The notes: generated from the letters alone by a model not told the origin. Shown: positions 9,660-20,032, counted from the stretch's first letter. The stretch is 64,000 nt of DNA from Methylomarinum sp965277025 (GCA_965277025.1 OZ255706.1:3224001-3288000); one strand, 5' to 3'. Numbers and translations are program-made.

Positions 9660-10123
9660 TTATCAGAAGCTGAAATTGCTTCCAGCCGACTGAGTTCTTC
9701 CGGTGCCAGTAATTTGTCGCTGTTTAGCAGCAAAAACATTTTTTCTCCATCAACATAAATACCTTGCATATAACGAATATCAATTTTTGAACCAAAATCA
9801 GGTCTCAGTTCAATATCCTCGGCGGCGATGTCGATAACATCAGAAACTGCATCCACCACAATTCCCATTAAATTATTTTGTTCCACAGACAGAATGATCA
9901 CTACCGTGGTGGCTGAATATTGCTGAGGAGCCAGGTTGAAACGTGCGGTCAGGTCTATAACCGGCACAACCATGCCACGCAAATTCAGCGCACCTGTGAT
10001 AAATTCCGGTGTATTCGGGATTTTTCTGACAGGTTCACAAGCGCGGATTTCCTGGACCTTCAAAATGTCCACCGCATAAAGCTCGTTCGCCAATTCAAAG
10101 GTTAAATATTGTGTCTCAGTCAC
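9656..10123 (-). CDS. cheW: chemotaxis coupling protein
   Basis: CheW of 155 residues, linking CheA to receptors. Typical features are YLTFELANELYAVDILKVQEI, then PEFITGALNLRGMVVPVIDL and, at the end, YMQGIYVDGEKMFLLLNSDKLL. It is related to the CheW domain fused to the MCP upstream, but has diverged clearly from it. It lies 55 bp after the end of the CheW-MCP gene. Confidence 0.95.
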   Translation of the reverse strand: MTETQYLTFELANELYAVDILKVQEIRACEPVRKIPNTPEFITGALNLRGMVVPVIDLTARFNLAPQQYSATTVVIILSVEQNNLMGIVVDAVSDVIDIAAEDIELRPDFGSKIDIRYMQGIYVDGEKMFLLLNSDKLLAPEELSRLEAISASDK

Positions 10124-10178
10124 GTTCTTCTGCTGTATTTCGGATTAATGCAAATCACTACACATGTCTACCCCACCG

Positions 10179-10750
10179 TCAAAACTCTTCCCATTCATCA
10201 TCTTCATCCAGAACTTGAGTCAACGACTGAAGTGGTTTTTCCGGTTTATTCGGTTGGGAAAAAGCATCCGGATGGCGTGCTTCTTGTCCGGCAGGTTTAT
10301 TGATTTTCTTTGTTTTAAAAAATCTCACTAATTTCATCATCGCGGTGGACTGCTCCGCCATAGACATACTCGCCGCCGACGCTTCTTCCGCCAATGCCGC
10401 ATTTTGCTGTGTTATTGCATCCATTTGAGAAACAGCCTGATTGACCTGCTTGATGCCAACCGATTGCTCAGCGCTGGCCGCGGCAATTTCTGACACGATG
10501 TCCCCCACCTTTATCACGCTGGTGACAATATTATTTAAGGCCTCGCCGGTTTCATTGACATATTCACCGCCAATTTTCACTTTTTGCACACTGTTTTGAA
10601 TCAATTCTTTACTCTCTTTGGCTGCCCGGGCGCTGCGTTGCGCCAGATTTCGTACTTCTGTCGCCACTACTGAAAATCCGCGACCATGTTCACCGGCTCT
10701 GGCCGCTTCCACTGAGGCATTTAACGCCAATAAATTCGTTTGAAAAGCAA
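10179..10750 (-). pseudogene. CheW-MCP fusion, part 3 (signalling domain C-terminus)
   Basis: C-terminal piece of the CheW-MCP fusion, cut off by an IS4 element. It begins AFQTNLLALNASVEAARAGE, the second half of the MCP hairpin tip, and continues with the helical signalling bundle and a tail ending DEDDEWEEF, the position of a CheR tether-like pentapeptide. The IS landed within the codons for DEIAFQTN, the most conserved stretch of the family. Confidence 0.88.
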
Positions 10751-11972
10751 CTCTGTACATGACAAAAAATATTAAAAGCTGGCGTAGCTCGTTGAAATGT
10801 AATTAAATACCGCATTTTGTTTTAGCGAATATGAATAACGGGACATTACAAATCAACGAGCTAACTGCCATATTAACTGAGCACTTTCAATGGAACAAGG
10901 CAAGAATCGTTTGTTTTGTGGGTATGTTAATTGCTTTGATGGCAGTTAGCACGGTCAATCTGGCCCAGCTCGCCGTATTCTTTCCCCGTCGGGCAAAAAT
11001 TTCCTCACGATATCGACGGATGCAACGATTTTTCAGTGACCATTGGCTGGATTACAATGAAGTCGCTCATTTCATCATGAAACTGTTTGGTTTCACTGAT
11101 CAGGATTACTATCTGACGTTAGACAGGACGAATTGGAAGTGGGGTAAAACCAATATTAATCTGCTGGTGCTTGCCGTGGTTTATCGGGGTGCCGCCATTC
11201 CTGTGTATTGGTTGCCTTTAAACAAGCGGGGCAACTCTAATACGAAGGAACGTATAGCGCTGATGAAACGCTTTATTGCGCAGTCTGGCCGACATCACAT
11301 CAAAGGTCTTTTGGCTGATCGGGAGTTTATTGGAGACGAATGGATGGGCTGGTTGTTTGAGCAAGAGATTCCCTTTTATATCCGTATTCGCAACAACGCC
11401 AGGACAACCAATGCCCAAGGCCAGCGAATACGCGTAGAGCGTTTGTTTTATGGGCTTAAGCCGGGTAGCACACGACACCTCTCAACAGCGCGCTATTTGG
11501 GAAATTGTTCAATTTATCTCAGTGGGTTACGGCTGAGTGATGGTGAGTTATTAATCATCGTCTGTCAGCATTTGAACCCTGATGCGATTAAAATTTATGG
11601 TTTGCGTTGGGAAATCGAAACGCTTTTCGGCTGTTTAAAAGGACGGGGATTCAAACTTGAGGAAACGCGTGTAGTCGGTTATCTTCGGATCAAAAAATTG
11701 TTAGTACTTCCCGTTATTGCTTTCTGTTGGTCACATAAAGCAGGCGAATGGAAACATGATTGCGAGTTACCAATAAAAACCAAAACACATCAGCGGCTCG
11801 CGCAAAGCCTGTTTCGATATGGATTAGATTGTATCCGCTCAACGTTGTTTAATGTCTTATCTCAATCAAAAAGGATGATTAGAAAAGTGATTGCTCTTTT
11901 GCAACCCATACCTTTTGTCACTGGAATACATGAGACTCATTTGTCATAAGTTAATTTTTGTCATGTACAGAG
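10751..11972 (+). mobile_element. IS4-family insertion sequence, copy 1
   Basis: Length 1222 bp, ends CTCTGTACATGACAAAAA and the complement, flanked by the 9-bp direct repeat GAAAAGCAA (10742-10750 and 11973-11981). Inserted antisense into the CheW-MCP gene. Confidence 0.88.
10831..11949 (+). CDS. IS4-family (ISPepr1-like) transposase
   Basis: DDE transposase of 372 residues with YLTLDRTNWKWGKTNIN (first aspartate), GLLADREFIGDEW (second) and YGLRWEIETLFGCLKGRGF (glutamate; YREK-like signature). Intact. It differs from the copy at 61094-62212 at only a few residues. Confidence 0.85.
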   Translation: MNNGTLQINELTAILTEHFQWNKARIVCFVGMLIALMAVSTVNLAQLAVFFPRRAKISSRYRRMQRFFSDHWLDYNEVAHFIMKLFGFTDQDYYLTLDRTNWKWGKTNINLLVLAVVYRGAAIPVYWLPLNKRGNSNTKERIALMKRFIAQSGRHHIKGLLADREFIGDEWMGWLFEQEIPFYIRIRNNARTTNAQGQRIRVERLFYGLKPGSTRHLSTARYLGNCSIYLSGLRLSDGELLIIVCQHLNPDAIKIYGLRWEIETLFGCLKGRGFKLEETRVVGYLRIKKLLVLPVIAFCWSHKAGEWKHDCELPIKTKTHQRLAQSLFRYGLDCIRSTLFNVLSQSKRMIRKVIALLQPIPFVTGIHETHLS

Positions 11973-13084
11973 GAAAAGCAATTTCATCGATCACACCAAT
12001 AATTTCAGCAATTTTATTGCTGCTGTCATTAATCTCTTTCATCGCAGCTATCGCTTGTTTGACGACATTACCGCCCAGTTCTGCGACTTCTCTGGCCTGA
12101 TTGGAGAGCTGTTTCGCTTGTTGAGCATTTTCGGCATTGTTTTCAACCGTCCCGGTCAATTGCTTCATACTGGATGCAGTTTCTTCCAAACTGGCAGCCT
12201 GTTGCTCCGCTCGTTGGGATAAATTATTATTGCCATCGGCTATTTCCTGCGAGGAATGACTGATAAATTCGGCTGTCTCGGTGATTTGCAGCACAATTTC
12301 ATTCAATTTATCAATTGTTCCATTGATATGTGTTTTGCATTCCAGATAAACCCCTTCATAATCACTGTCAATACGATTGCTTAAATCCCCGTGCGCCAAA
12401 CTGCAGATGGTCTGATTGATACCAATAAACGTTTCTTCAATGACATCGGCCAATGCATTCACGCTTTCGCTCAGGCGTTTGAAAAAGCCTTCTTTACCCG
12501 CCAACTCTATCCGTTTATCCAGCTGCCCTGCCTTGACGCTTTCAATAATTTCAGCAATTTCTTCTTCGACCTTGACCTCTTCACTACGGTCGCGCCACTC
12601 TACAACAATGCCATGTCGCTCTCCGTTTTCATCAATCACAGGGTTGGCGATAATATCCATATAATGCCCGCCGGTCATCAAGTTCGATTTAAAAGTCGAA
12701 GTTAATTTGTCCAGCATCTTCCGTTGATGCGCCGGATTCTTATGGAACATGTCAATATTGGAACCTAAGAGTTCATCGACATTGAAGTCTGGAAATTGTT
12801 GGCGAATATCCGCTTCGGCATTTTTGAACATTTTGCAAAGCGTTTTATTCATATACAAAATTTCATAGTTATTGTTGGTCACCATGACGCAGGAATCAAC
12901 ATTGTCCAAGGCTTGTTTGAACCTCCCAACATAAATTGCCTGATCCTTACTGGCAGCCAGATCGACATTCAACTTGACCTGCATGGCTTGCAAAGATTTC
13001 AGTAAAGAGCCAAACTCATCAGTGCCACTGAAATCGAATTCATTCCTGAATTCACCATCCGTCAGCCGATAAAAAACATTGGTG
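11973..13084 (-). pseudogene. CheW-MCP fusion, part 2 (HAMP, PAS, HAMP, signalling domain)
   Basis: Middle piece between the IS3 and IS4 insertions, open in frame from end to end. In order it carries the rest of a HAMP domain (NVFYRLTDGEFRNEF), a PAS domain (ALDNVDSCVMVTNNNYEILY ... IANPVIDENGERHGIVVEW), a second HAMP-like region (LDKRIELAGKEGF ... LAHGDLSNRID) and the first arm of the signalling bundle (RAEQQAASLEETASSMKQLT) up to VIDEIAF. Joining to part 3 after removal of the IS4 element and one GAAAAGCAA copy gives IDEIAFQTNLLALNA without frameshift. Confidence 0.9.
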
Positions 13085-13152
13085 TAAAGTGGACCCCATT
13101 GTCCAGACAAATTATTAGAGAATTTAAGATAGAACCCTCATAACAGTCAGGC

Positions 13153-13613
13153 TCAATGGCTCTGGCCCATATTTTCACCCGGCGTCTGCTTGGCAGTGCC
13201 GGCATTATATTTATCCACGATTTTAGCGCCACCCCCCGTGGCGAATTGATAAACCCTGTCTGGCGTTTCATAGCCTAACGACTGATGCGGTCGTTCGCTG
13301 TTGTAAAAGGCAAAGTAGTCCGTCAACCCCGCTGACAGTGCTTGCAGGTTGCCGTATTGCTTCAAATAAACTTCTTCATATTTCACTGTGCGCCAGAGTC
13401 GTTCAACAAAGATATTGTCCAAGGCCCGTCCCCGGCCATCCATGCTGATGGTCACGCCATGCTGACTCAATACCCCGGTGAAGTCCGCGCTGGTGAACTG
13501 TGCGCCCTGGTCGGTATTAAATATCTCCGGTGTGCCATAGGTCTTGATGGCCTGCTCCAGACAATTTACGCAAAACGCGCTGTCCATGGTATTGGAAAGT
13601 TGCCATGCCAATA
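13153..13613 (-). pseudogene. IS3 orfB, 3' part
   Basis: C-terminal half of the IS3 transposase (rve integrase core: IFNTDQGAQFTSADF and the final glutamate in NIFVERLWRTVKYEEVYL) cut from its N-terminus by the IS1380-like insertion. The last codons before the insertion match the intact copies. Confidence 0.85.
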
Positions 13614-15271
13614 CCCAAATCCCCAAATAGACCCATCAACCTCGGCTCTCAGCCACAAAAAAGCTGATATCAGCCTGCGCCGGGGCGATAATCGGGATGT
13701 TTGCAACGATTATTCGTTCAATTTTCGTCAAATCCTCGTGTTATCGCAGCCGAATTCGCTATTTTCGGCGAATGCGCTGGATTAAAAGCGCACCTGTCCT
13801 GGGGACGACGTGCGTGAATGCTGTTTATTATTGTTTATGTTCTATATCGGCGGTGATTCTATCGACCCAAGTGCAGTTAGTACCTGCTCAAACAGGCATC
13901 GATGGCAGTCTTTGACCTTGATGATCAGTTGACGCGCGGTTCGGGTGATTTTGGCGGCGATGCCATAAAGACGCCAGCGCAGAGTGATAGCGCGATGGTG
14001 CGCCAACTTTTCCGGCAAGAGTTGCCGCATCAGCGCAAACAGGTTGTAGGAGAGTGCGCAGATATGAAAATAAAGTGCATTCGCGTCAAAATCTGTACAA
14101 GGCAGCGTGTCGCCACCAAAGTCGTGTTTCAGTTCCTTGATGCGGTTTTCACTGTCTTCGCCGCGCTGGTTGTACCAGTGGATGATGTCGCTGTCTGACA
14201 GATCATCCCGATTGGTGGCGATGGCGCGATATATGTAGCGACTGTCTTCCAGTTGTTCCTGACCATCCGCATCATCCAGGTCCAGTGAGGCCTGACCTTT
14301 CAGGGGGATTCGCTGAATGACCAGGGTAAACGGCTGATCATAATCGCCGATACAATGCAGCATGCGATACGTTTGCCGGCTTTGGCTAACCTCGCCATTG
14401 CGGTGAGTCATGGGCCGCCAATTGGTTTCGCTCAACTGTTCAATGTGTTCTTTAACCGCCCGGCTCATTTTTGCCCGAATGCCGTATTGAATGTGCTGTT
14501 GGTCGACGTATTCGATAATTTTTTGTTGATAGCCTGCCGCATCGATGCGTAGTTTTTTAATATGAACACCTTTCGGCAAACTGTCTTGGCAATGTTGGAT
14601 GAATTCCAGGTTTTCTTTCGCTGGCGAATCATTACCCGCCCTGAAATCGCACGCCACAACCTGACCGGTCTCAGCGATATGGCCGACCATTGGCATATAA
14701 CCGCGGTTTTTCTTATAGGTCCATTGCGCCCCACGCTTATTGGCGATGATTTCGGTGGCATCAATATCCAGCGTAATGCTTTTTTTACGCTGCAAAGCGG
14801 CTGCCAGAATGCGCCGGTTCACCGCTTTCCAGCCGCTGAAAGCGATTGACTGGCGCCCCATGCATCGCAACCAATCGCCCAGCGCACTGGACCTTGGCAT
14901 TTGTTTCATCCCCAACACCGAAAGCAACGCGCTTTCGTCATGGAGGTGACGCACATCATCCAGGTGAAAACTGCCCTCATGCTGCATCAGAATCAGAGTT
15001 TCAAGATAAGCCGATGGCTTGATTCCCCGATTGCTTTTGGGCAGTGGGAATACCTGATCAATATGTTCACCCAGCTGCAGCGATTGCATCAAGTGCGCGA
15101 TGGTGAGTAAACCGGCGCGCGAGGTCAGTTGATCGTTTGTTTTGCTCAGTTTATACGGTAAGATGTTCATAAGCATCAGGTGCACCCATTGGGTGATGGA
15201 TTGTTTCGTCGCAAACCATTATACAACCAGGGCTCTTTCCATTTTTAGAGCTTTCTATCTGGGGATTAGGG
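13614..15271 (-). mobile_element. IS1380-like insertion sequence, copy 1
   Basis: Length 1658 bp with 17-bp ends (CCCAAATCCCCAAATAG and, reversed, CCCTAATCCCCAGATAG) flanked by CAATA (13609-13613, 15272-15276). Nested in an IS3 element. Same length and ends as 55174-56831. Confidence 0.88.
13842..15170 (-). CDS. IS1380-like transposase
   Basis: DDE transposase of about 442 residues. First catalytic aspartate in TLDIDATEIIANK, then LRIDAAGYQQ, and the late RGEDSENRIKELKHDFGGD provides the glutamate, a pattern seen in IS1380-type enzymes. ATG 15170 (MNILPYKLSK) chosen; in-frame GTG and ATG codons lie up to five codons upstream. Intact and apparently identical to the copy at 55402-56730. Confidence 0.8.
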   Translation of the reverse strand: MNILPYKLSKTNDQLTSRAGLLTIAHLMQSLQLGEHIDQVFPLPKSNRGIKPSAYLETLILMQHEGSFHLDDVRHLHDESALLSVLGMKQMPRSSALGDWLRCMGRQSIAFSGWKAVNRRILAAALQRKKSITLDIDATEIIANKRGAQWTYKKNRGYMPMVGHIAETGQVVACDFRAGNDSPAKENLEFIQHCQDSLPKGVHIKKLRIDAAGYQQKIIEYVDQQHIQYGIRAKMSRAVKEHIEQLSETNWRPMTHRNGEVSQSRQTYRMLHCIGDYDQPFTLVIQRIPLKGQASLDLDDADGQEQLEDSRYIYRAIATNRDDLSDSDIIHWYNQRGEDSENRIKELKHDFGGDTLPCTDFDANALYFHICALSYNLFALMRQLLPEKLAHHRAITLRWRLYGIAAKITRTARQLIIKVKDCHRCLFEQVLTALGSIESPPI

Positions 15272-15736
15272 CAATACTTTTCGGCTGTACCAATCCATGA
15301 TGGCCACCAGATAAACAAATCCTTGCGGCAGCCGGATATAGGTGATGTCGGTACTCCAAACCTGGTTGGGGCGTGTCACCTCGACGCCTCTTAACAGATA
15401 GGGATAGACTTTATGCTCAGGATGCGGCTTACTGGTGTTCGGGCCCGGCGCCATGCCGACCAGCCCCAGTATGCGCATCAGCCGCTGAACCCGTTTGCGG
15501 TTGACCTGATGGTTAAGGCCGCGTAAATACTTTGTCATACGGCGTGAGCCATAAAAAGGATGCCGGGTATATTCTTCGTCGAGCAACCGCAACAGTTGCT
15601 GATCTTCAGCAGACACCGGCTGTTGTTGGCGTTTTTTCTGTTCATGGATTACTGAGCGGGTAACGTTCAATAACTGGCATTGCCGACTTAACGCCAACTC
15701 ATCTTTTTGATCCACCCAGCTTTGACGCGTGATCAT
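15272..15736 (-). pseudogene. IS3 orfB, 5' part
   Basis: N-terminal half of the IS3 transposase: HTH_21 region with HPFYGSRRMTKYLRG, then the integrase core start NQVWSTDITYIRLPQGFVYL, ending at the IS1380-like insertion after YSRKV. It overlaps orfA by four bases (ATGA). Confidence 0.85.
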
Positions 15737-16026
15737 AGGCTGATCCCGGACTTTTTTTTAAGCCAATCCAGTTCCATATTCAACTGCCCGATTTTGGCGT
15801 ACAGACGGTCCGGATTGTCTTGCGCCTTCACCGCTTTCGGCCCGCGTTTGCCTTCAAACAGGCTTCCCGCATTGGCCAACAGTTCCTTTTTCCATTGGCT
15901 TACCTGAGATGGATGGACTTCATTCTCTTGAGCAATCTCATTGATCGTTTTGATGTTCTTAACCGCTTCCAGCGCGATTTTGGCCTTTTGCGCCCCGCTA
16001 AAGGTTTTCCGTTTTTTTTCGCTCAT
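15733..16026 (-). CDS. IS3 orfA, helix-turn-helix protein
   Basis: About 97 residues, starting MSEKKRKTFSGAQKAKIALE with GAGGT upstream. It contains the IS3 HTH (NEIAQENEVHPSQVSQWKKE) and a C-terminal leucine-zipper-like stretch. It ends after a run of eight A on the coding strand, the usual minus-one frameshift site for making OrfAB. Confidence 0.85.
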   Translation of the reverse strand: MSEKKRKTFSGAQKAKIALEAVKNIKTINEIAQENEVHPSQVSQWKKELLANAGSLFEGKRGPKAVKAQDNPDRLYAKIGQLNMELDWLKKKSGISL

Positions 16027-16091
16027 TTTTTGTACCTCTTTTTTCAATAGTCATAGTTTAAACTATTGTCCGGATTACGGGGTCCACTATA

Positions 16092-17665
16092 GTGACTGTG
16101 TCCATTTGCCGGTGAAAATATCGGGTTAGCCTCCAGAAAATGAAAATGGCAATAATAATTGTCAGACTAACGAAGCCTAACATGGCATGAAGCCCAGCCT
16201 GCAATGTCGTAATTCTATTTTTTAGTAAAGCTTTCAATTGTTCGGCTGTCTTATCATAAAGCTCACTGGTTAAATCCAGATTGTTATCCGCCAGTTGATG
16301 CAAACTTGCCGTTGACAGTTTTGTATCCAGGTTTTCACCTGTAATGGAAATCTGTTGTACAAACTGCTCAATATTTTGCTGCAGGAGTTGCCCATCCCGT
16401 TCAAATACGCTCTTTAAACGAGGATTTTCCAGCATGGCGGTTTTATAATCCTGTAGAACGCTATTGGACAATTGCTCAACATTTTGTTTTGCAATCATCA
16501 ATTGAATCATTCTCGGTTGCGCCTGCCCCACAGAATTCATCATTTCCAGCCGATAATCCCGGGCCTGGCCGATCGCCTGCACTAATTTTGGGAATTGAAG
16601 AACCTCAAGATCCATTAAATAATAACTATCCAAATCTGGATCCAGAATTAAATTGGACTGGTTGCCCACCCAAACCATTAAATCCAGGATTTCCTGCAAC
16701 AGTTTTTCATGTTGTCCATGTATTTGCTGGCGACTTAGCTCAGTCTGCTGTTTTTGCAGCGCCGCCCACTGCTGTTTGATTTTTCCCCACAAGCCTGCTG
16801 TTTTGAGAATATGGCCATATTTCTTATCGACCTGATCAATATCGGCAATCATTCTGTCAATATCGATTTCCATTGTCGCAAGCTCTTGAATCCGGTCATC
16901 AACCTGGCTGCTCTCTAAAACTCCAAGCCGCTGCCCCGCATGTTTAATCAAAGCCACCTGTAACGACTTGACTGGCTGTAAGTAAGTCACCCCTAGAATT
17001 TCTTTTTCTGCAAATCCAATATCATGCTGTCTTTCCGTGTATAAAAAATACATCAGCAGCAGAGCCGGTAAAATTAACGTCAGTCCCGCCAATCCCATTT
17101 TCTGTAAGAGACTCATTTTTTTGTAGAAATTGAACTTGTCTTTCCATCCTGATGCGTTGAAACGAACCTGCTTTTGTCTGATCTTTTCATACAGTGCTTC
17201 CAGCGCCAACAAGGTGTCCGTGTTCAATAAAACAACCATGCGCTGATTCACCGATATCAATCCACTGATATATTCAACCTTTACTTTTGAACCAACCGCT
17301 GGCGCCGCTTGAATATCTTGTTTATCCACTTCAATAACATTGGATACTGAATCAACCACAATGCCCATTTTTCGGTGCCCCACTTGAAGAACAATCACGA
17401 CTGTCGTTGGCGTGTAATTAAACTGCGACAAGCCAAATTTTTCTCGTAAGTCAATGATGGGCACGATTGCGCCGCGTAAATTGATCCCCCCTATTTCGTA
17501 AGACACCGTATTGGGAATCCGGGTAACCGGTTCCCAGCTACGAATTTCCTGAACGCGGAGAATATCGACCCCATATTCTTCACCACCCACACAAAATCCC
17601 AGAAACTGCATCTGATATTCCTGGTCGCTTGCTTCAGCCATAGTGTCTGTCAATACTTCATTCAT
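16092..17665 (-). pseudogene. CheW-MCP fusion, part 1 (CheW domain, membrane and sensor region)
   Basis: N-terminal piece from ATG 17665 (MNEVLTDTM), overlapping the cheA stop. Residues about 15-160 are a complete CheW domain (FCVGGEEYGVDILRVQEI ... NLRGAIVPIIDLREKFGL ... EYISGLISVNQRMVVLLNTD). A transmembrane helix (LAGLTLILPALLLMYFLY), a helical periplasmic region of about 280 residues and a second helix (MLGFVSLTIIIAIFIFWRL) follow, then the start of HAMP. The IS3 element cuts here. Removing the IS and one GTG copy rejoins part 2 in frame; all three parts make 1081 residues. Confidence 0.9.
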
Positions 17666-19688
17666 GAGCAATGTTCTGCGCCAGCCGGAGTAAACCCGGT
17701 ATATCCAAAATCAGCGCCACAGAACCATCACCCAAAATGGTTGCTGCGGAAATCCCTTCAACCTTGCGATAATTATTTTCCAAAGACTTGATTACCGCCT
17801 GTTGCTGCCCTAATAGTCGGTCGATAAACAAACCACATTTAACGCCTTGCCCTTCAACCACCACAATCAGTCCTTCCGTTAAATCTTTCGCCTTCGCATT
17901 TGGAATATCAAAAATTTGATGTAAGCGGATAACCAGGATAAATTCACCTTGCATTTCGATGGTTTCCCCGCCTCCCGCCAGCCGATTGATTTGGGCATTG
18001 TCAACCTGACTGGTTTCAATAACCGCCCCCAATGGCAGAATATAATGCTCATCCCCGACCGCTATCGATTGCCCATCGACGATAGCCAGCGTCAATGGCA
18101 GATAGATCGAGATATCTGTCCCTTTTCCCGCCTCAGAATGGATTTGAATTTCCCCGCCCAATTGCTGGATGTTTTGCCGGACGACATCCATGCCGACGCC
18201 ACGGCCGGAAATATCCGTCAAAGTATCCGCGGCGGAAAACCCGGGCATGAAAATCAACTCAAAAATCTGTTGTTCCGTCAAAACTGAATCGGCGCTGATC
18301 AATCCCTTTTCAATCGCTTTAGCTACGAGACGATCCTTATCGAGACCGCGTCCATCGTCTTTTATTTCAACGATGATATTGTCATTTCGTTGGAAGGCAT
18401 TGAGAGTAATGATGCCAGTTTCAGGTTTTCCCGCCGCCAGTCTTTCATCAGGCATTTCGATACCGTGATCCAGACTGTTTCTGACTAAATGCACCAAAGG
18501 GTCTGTCAACATTTCCACGACCGTTTTATCAACTTCGGTATGCTCGCCGCTCAATTGCAGTTCAATTTTTTTACCTAATTTTTCGCTGATGTCATGAACC
18601 AGACGCGGAAAACGACTAAAAATGAAACTGATCGGCATCATCCGGATGTTTAATACGCTTTCCTGTAACTCACGGGTATGGCGTTCCATTTGCGACAAGC
18701 CATTATTGAGCTGGTCTCTTTTGCTTATATCAAAATCTTCACCTAACAATCTCAACATTGACTGCGTAATAACCAACTCTCCGACCATGTTAATCAGCTT
18801 GTCTATTTTCTGAATATCCACACGAATAGAGGCAGAACTTTTAGACGAACCTGACTGAACCTGTTGGGTTATTGCTGGCGGTTTGGCTTTCTGGGGAAGG
18901 CTTGTTTTTGATGATGTTTGCGCTGGCTTGTTTGATTCAGCTTGAACCTCGCAGGCATCCTGTCCTGCAGGCTGATTGATAGTCAGATCACATTCATCTT
19001 CCACCCATTCGAAAACTTCTTCGATATCCGCCAAACTGCAATCACTGACAAGCGACATTCGCCAGGACAAATAACTGCGGGTCGGCTGCAGATCATGAAA
19101 ATCAGGGATAGTGGCGCTATCCAGCTGACAGTCGAGTTCACCCAGGCTTTTTAATTCACGAAAAATCCTGACGGGATCATTCCCTGTTTGTAACATACTG
19201 GCATGTGGTTTGAAGGTGATTTCCCAAACCCGCTGTTCGCTTTTATCACTGCCTTGGTCATTATCTGTGTGATCGGCCACCCCCGTATCTGACGCATGAT
19301 CCCCGCTCAATTCCTGCAATAATAAGTGCTTGCATTCAGCCAGTTTCCGCTCATCGATGTTTTGTTGCTGATCCAACGCCGTCAGCAGTTCCCGCAGGCA
19401 ATCAACCGCTGTCAACAAAACTTTGACAGCCGTTTCAGTGACCTGACGCCGCCCATCGCGCATTTCATCCAGCAAGGTTTCCATCAAATGGGTAAAATCG
19501 GACAATTCGGTAAAACCAAAAGTACCGCTGCCGCCTTTAATGGAATGTGCCGCCCTGAAGATGATATTGATGGTCTCTTGCTCGGCTTCACCAGAGTCCA
19601 AGCTTAATAACCCTGCTTCTATGCTATCGACCCCTTCATAGCTTTCTTCAAAAAAAAGCTGCTGGAACTGGGCTAAATCTATTGACAT
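17658..19688 (-). CDS. cheA: chemotaxis histidine kinase
   Basis: CheA of 676 residues, the receptor-controlled kinase that phosphorylates CheY and CheB. The Hpt domain has the phosphorylated histidine in RAAHSIKGGSGTFGF (about residue 48). A spacer and P2-like region follow, then the dimerisation domain (IRVDIQKIDKLINMVGELVI), an ATPase domain with N, G1 and G2 boxes (LVHLVRNSLDHGIE, KDDGRGLD, DISGRGVGMDVV) and a C-terminal CheW-like domain (YILPLGAVIETSQV). No defects seen. It starts 41 bp after the broken cheY and overlaps the CheW-MCP gene start. Confidence 0.96.
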   Translation of the reverse strand: MSIDLAQFQQLFFEESYEGVDSIEAGLLSLDSGEAEQETINIIFRAAHSIKGGSGTFGFTELSDFTHLMETLLDEMRDGRRQVTETAVKVLLTAVDCLRELLTALDQQQNIDERKLAECKHLLLQELSGDHASDTGVADHTDNDQGSDKSEQRVWEITFKPHASMLQTGNDPVRIFRELKSLGELDCQLDSATIPDFHDLQPTRSYLSWRMSLVSDCSLADIEEVFEWVEDECDLTINQPAGQDACEVQAESNKPAQTSSKTSLPQKAKPPAITQQVQSGSSKSSASIRVDIQKIDKLINMVGELVITQSMLRLLGEDFDISKRDQLNNGLSQMERHTRELQESVLNIRMMPISFIFSRFPRLVHDISEKLGKKIELQLSGEHTEVDKTVVEMLTDPLVHLVRNSLDHGIEMPDERLAAGKPETGIITLNAFQRNDNIIVEIKDDGRGLDKDRLVAKAIEKGLISADSVLTEQQIFELIFMPGFSAADTLTDISGRGVGMDVVRQNIQQLGGEIQIHSEAGKGTDISIYLPLTLAIVDGQSIAVGDEHYILPLGAVIETSQVDNAQINRLAGGGETIEMQGEFILVIRLHQIFDIPNAKAKDLTEGLIVVVEGQGVKCGLFIDRLLGQQQAVIKSLENNYRKVEGISAATILGDGSVALILDIPGLLRLAQNIAHE

Positions 19689-19729
19689 GCCAAGGTACTT
19701 TTCAAATTCAGAATCATCAACACGGCTTT

Positions 19730-20032
19730 TTAACCAATCACTTTATCGATAGTTTTCAATAATTGTTCTGGCTTAAAGGGTTTGACAATCCAGCCGGTTG
19801 CTCCAGCTGCCTTGCCCTGCTGTTTTTTTTCCACCCATGATTCGGTGGTTAACATTAATAATGGCGTAAACTGATATTCCGTTAATCCTCGAAGTTCTTT
19901 GATTAATTCAATGCCATCCATTTGCGGCATATTGACATCGGTTAAAACACAGTCAAACTTTTGTACTTTTGCCTTCTTCAATGCATCCACTCCGTCAACC
20001 GCCTCAACCACCGAATGCCCTGCCGTTTTTAA
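19730..20032 (-). pseudogene. cheY: chemotaxis response regulator CheY, 3' part
   Basis: Residues from LKTAGHSVVEAVDG to the C-terminus of a CheY, with the phospho-acceptor aspartate in CVLTDVNMPQMDG, the switch threonine in LMLTTES and the lysine in WIVKPFKPEQLL. The first 20 codons lie beyond two IS elements at 21598-21618 and 24097-24135. Reassembly gives 120 residues without frameshift. As it stands no functional CheY can be made from this locus. Confidence 0.92.

Larger units (their letters stand above)
13085..16091 (-). mobile_element. IS3-family insertion sequence, copy 1, carrying a nested IS
   Basis: Ends TAAAGTGGACCCC and GGGGTCCACTATA with 3-bp duplication GTG (13082-13084, 16092-16094). 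The element is 1344 bp without the IS1380-like copy (13614-15271) inserted in its orfB. It splits the CheW-MCP gene. Two other copies lie at 27126-28470 and 48743-50086. Confidence 0.88.

Noticed and set aside
13902..15110. Several plus-strand frames opposite the IS1380-like transposase
   Set aside because: Shadows of the transposase on the other strand; repeated identically at 55462-56670.
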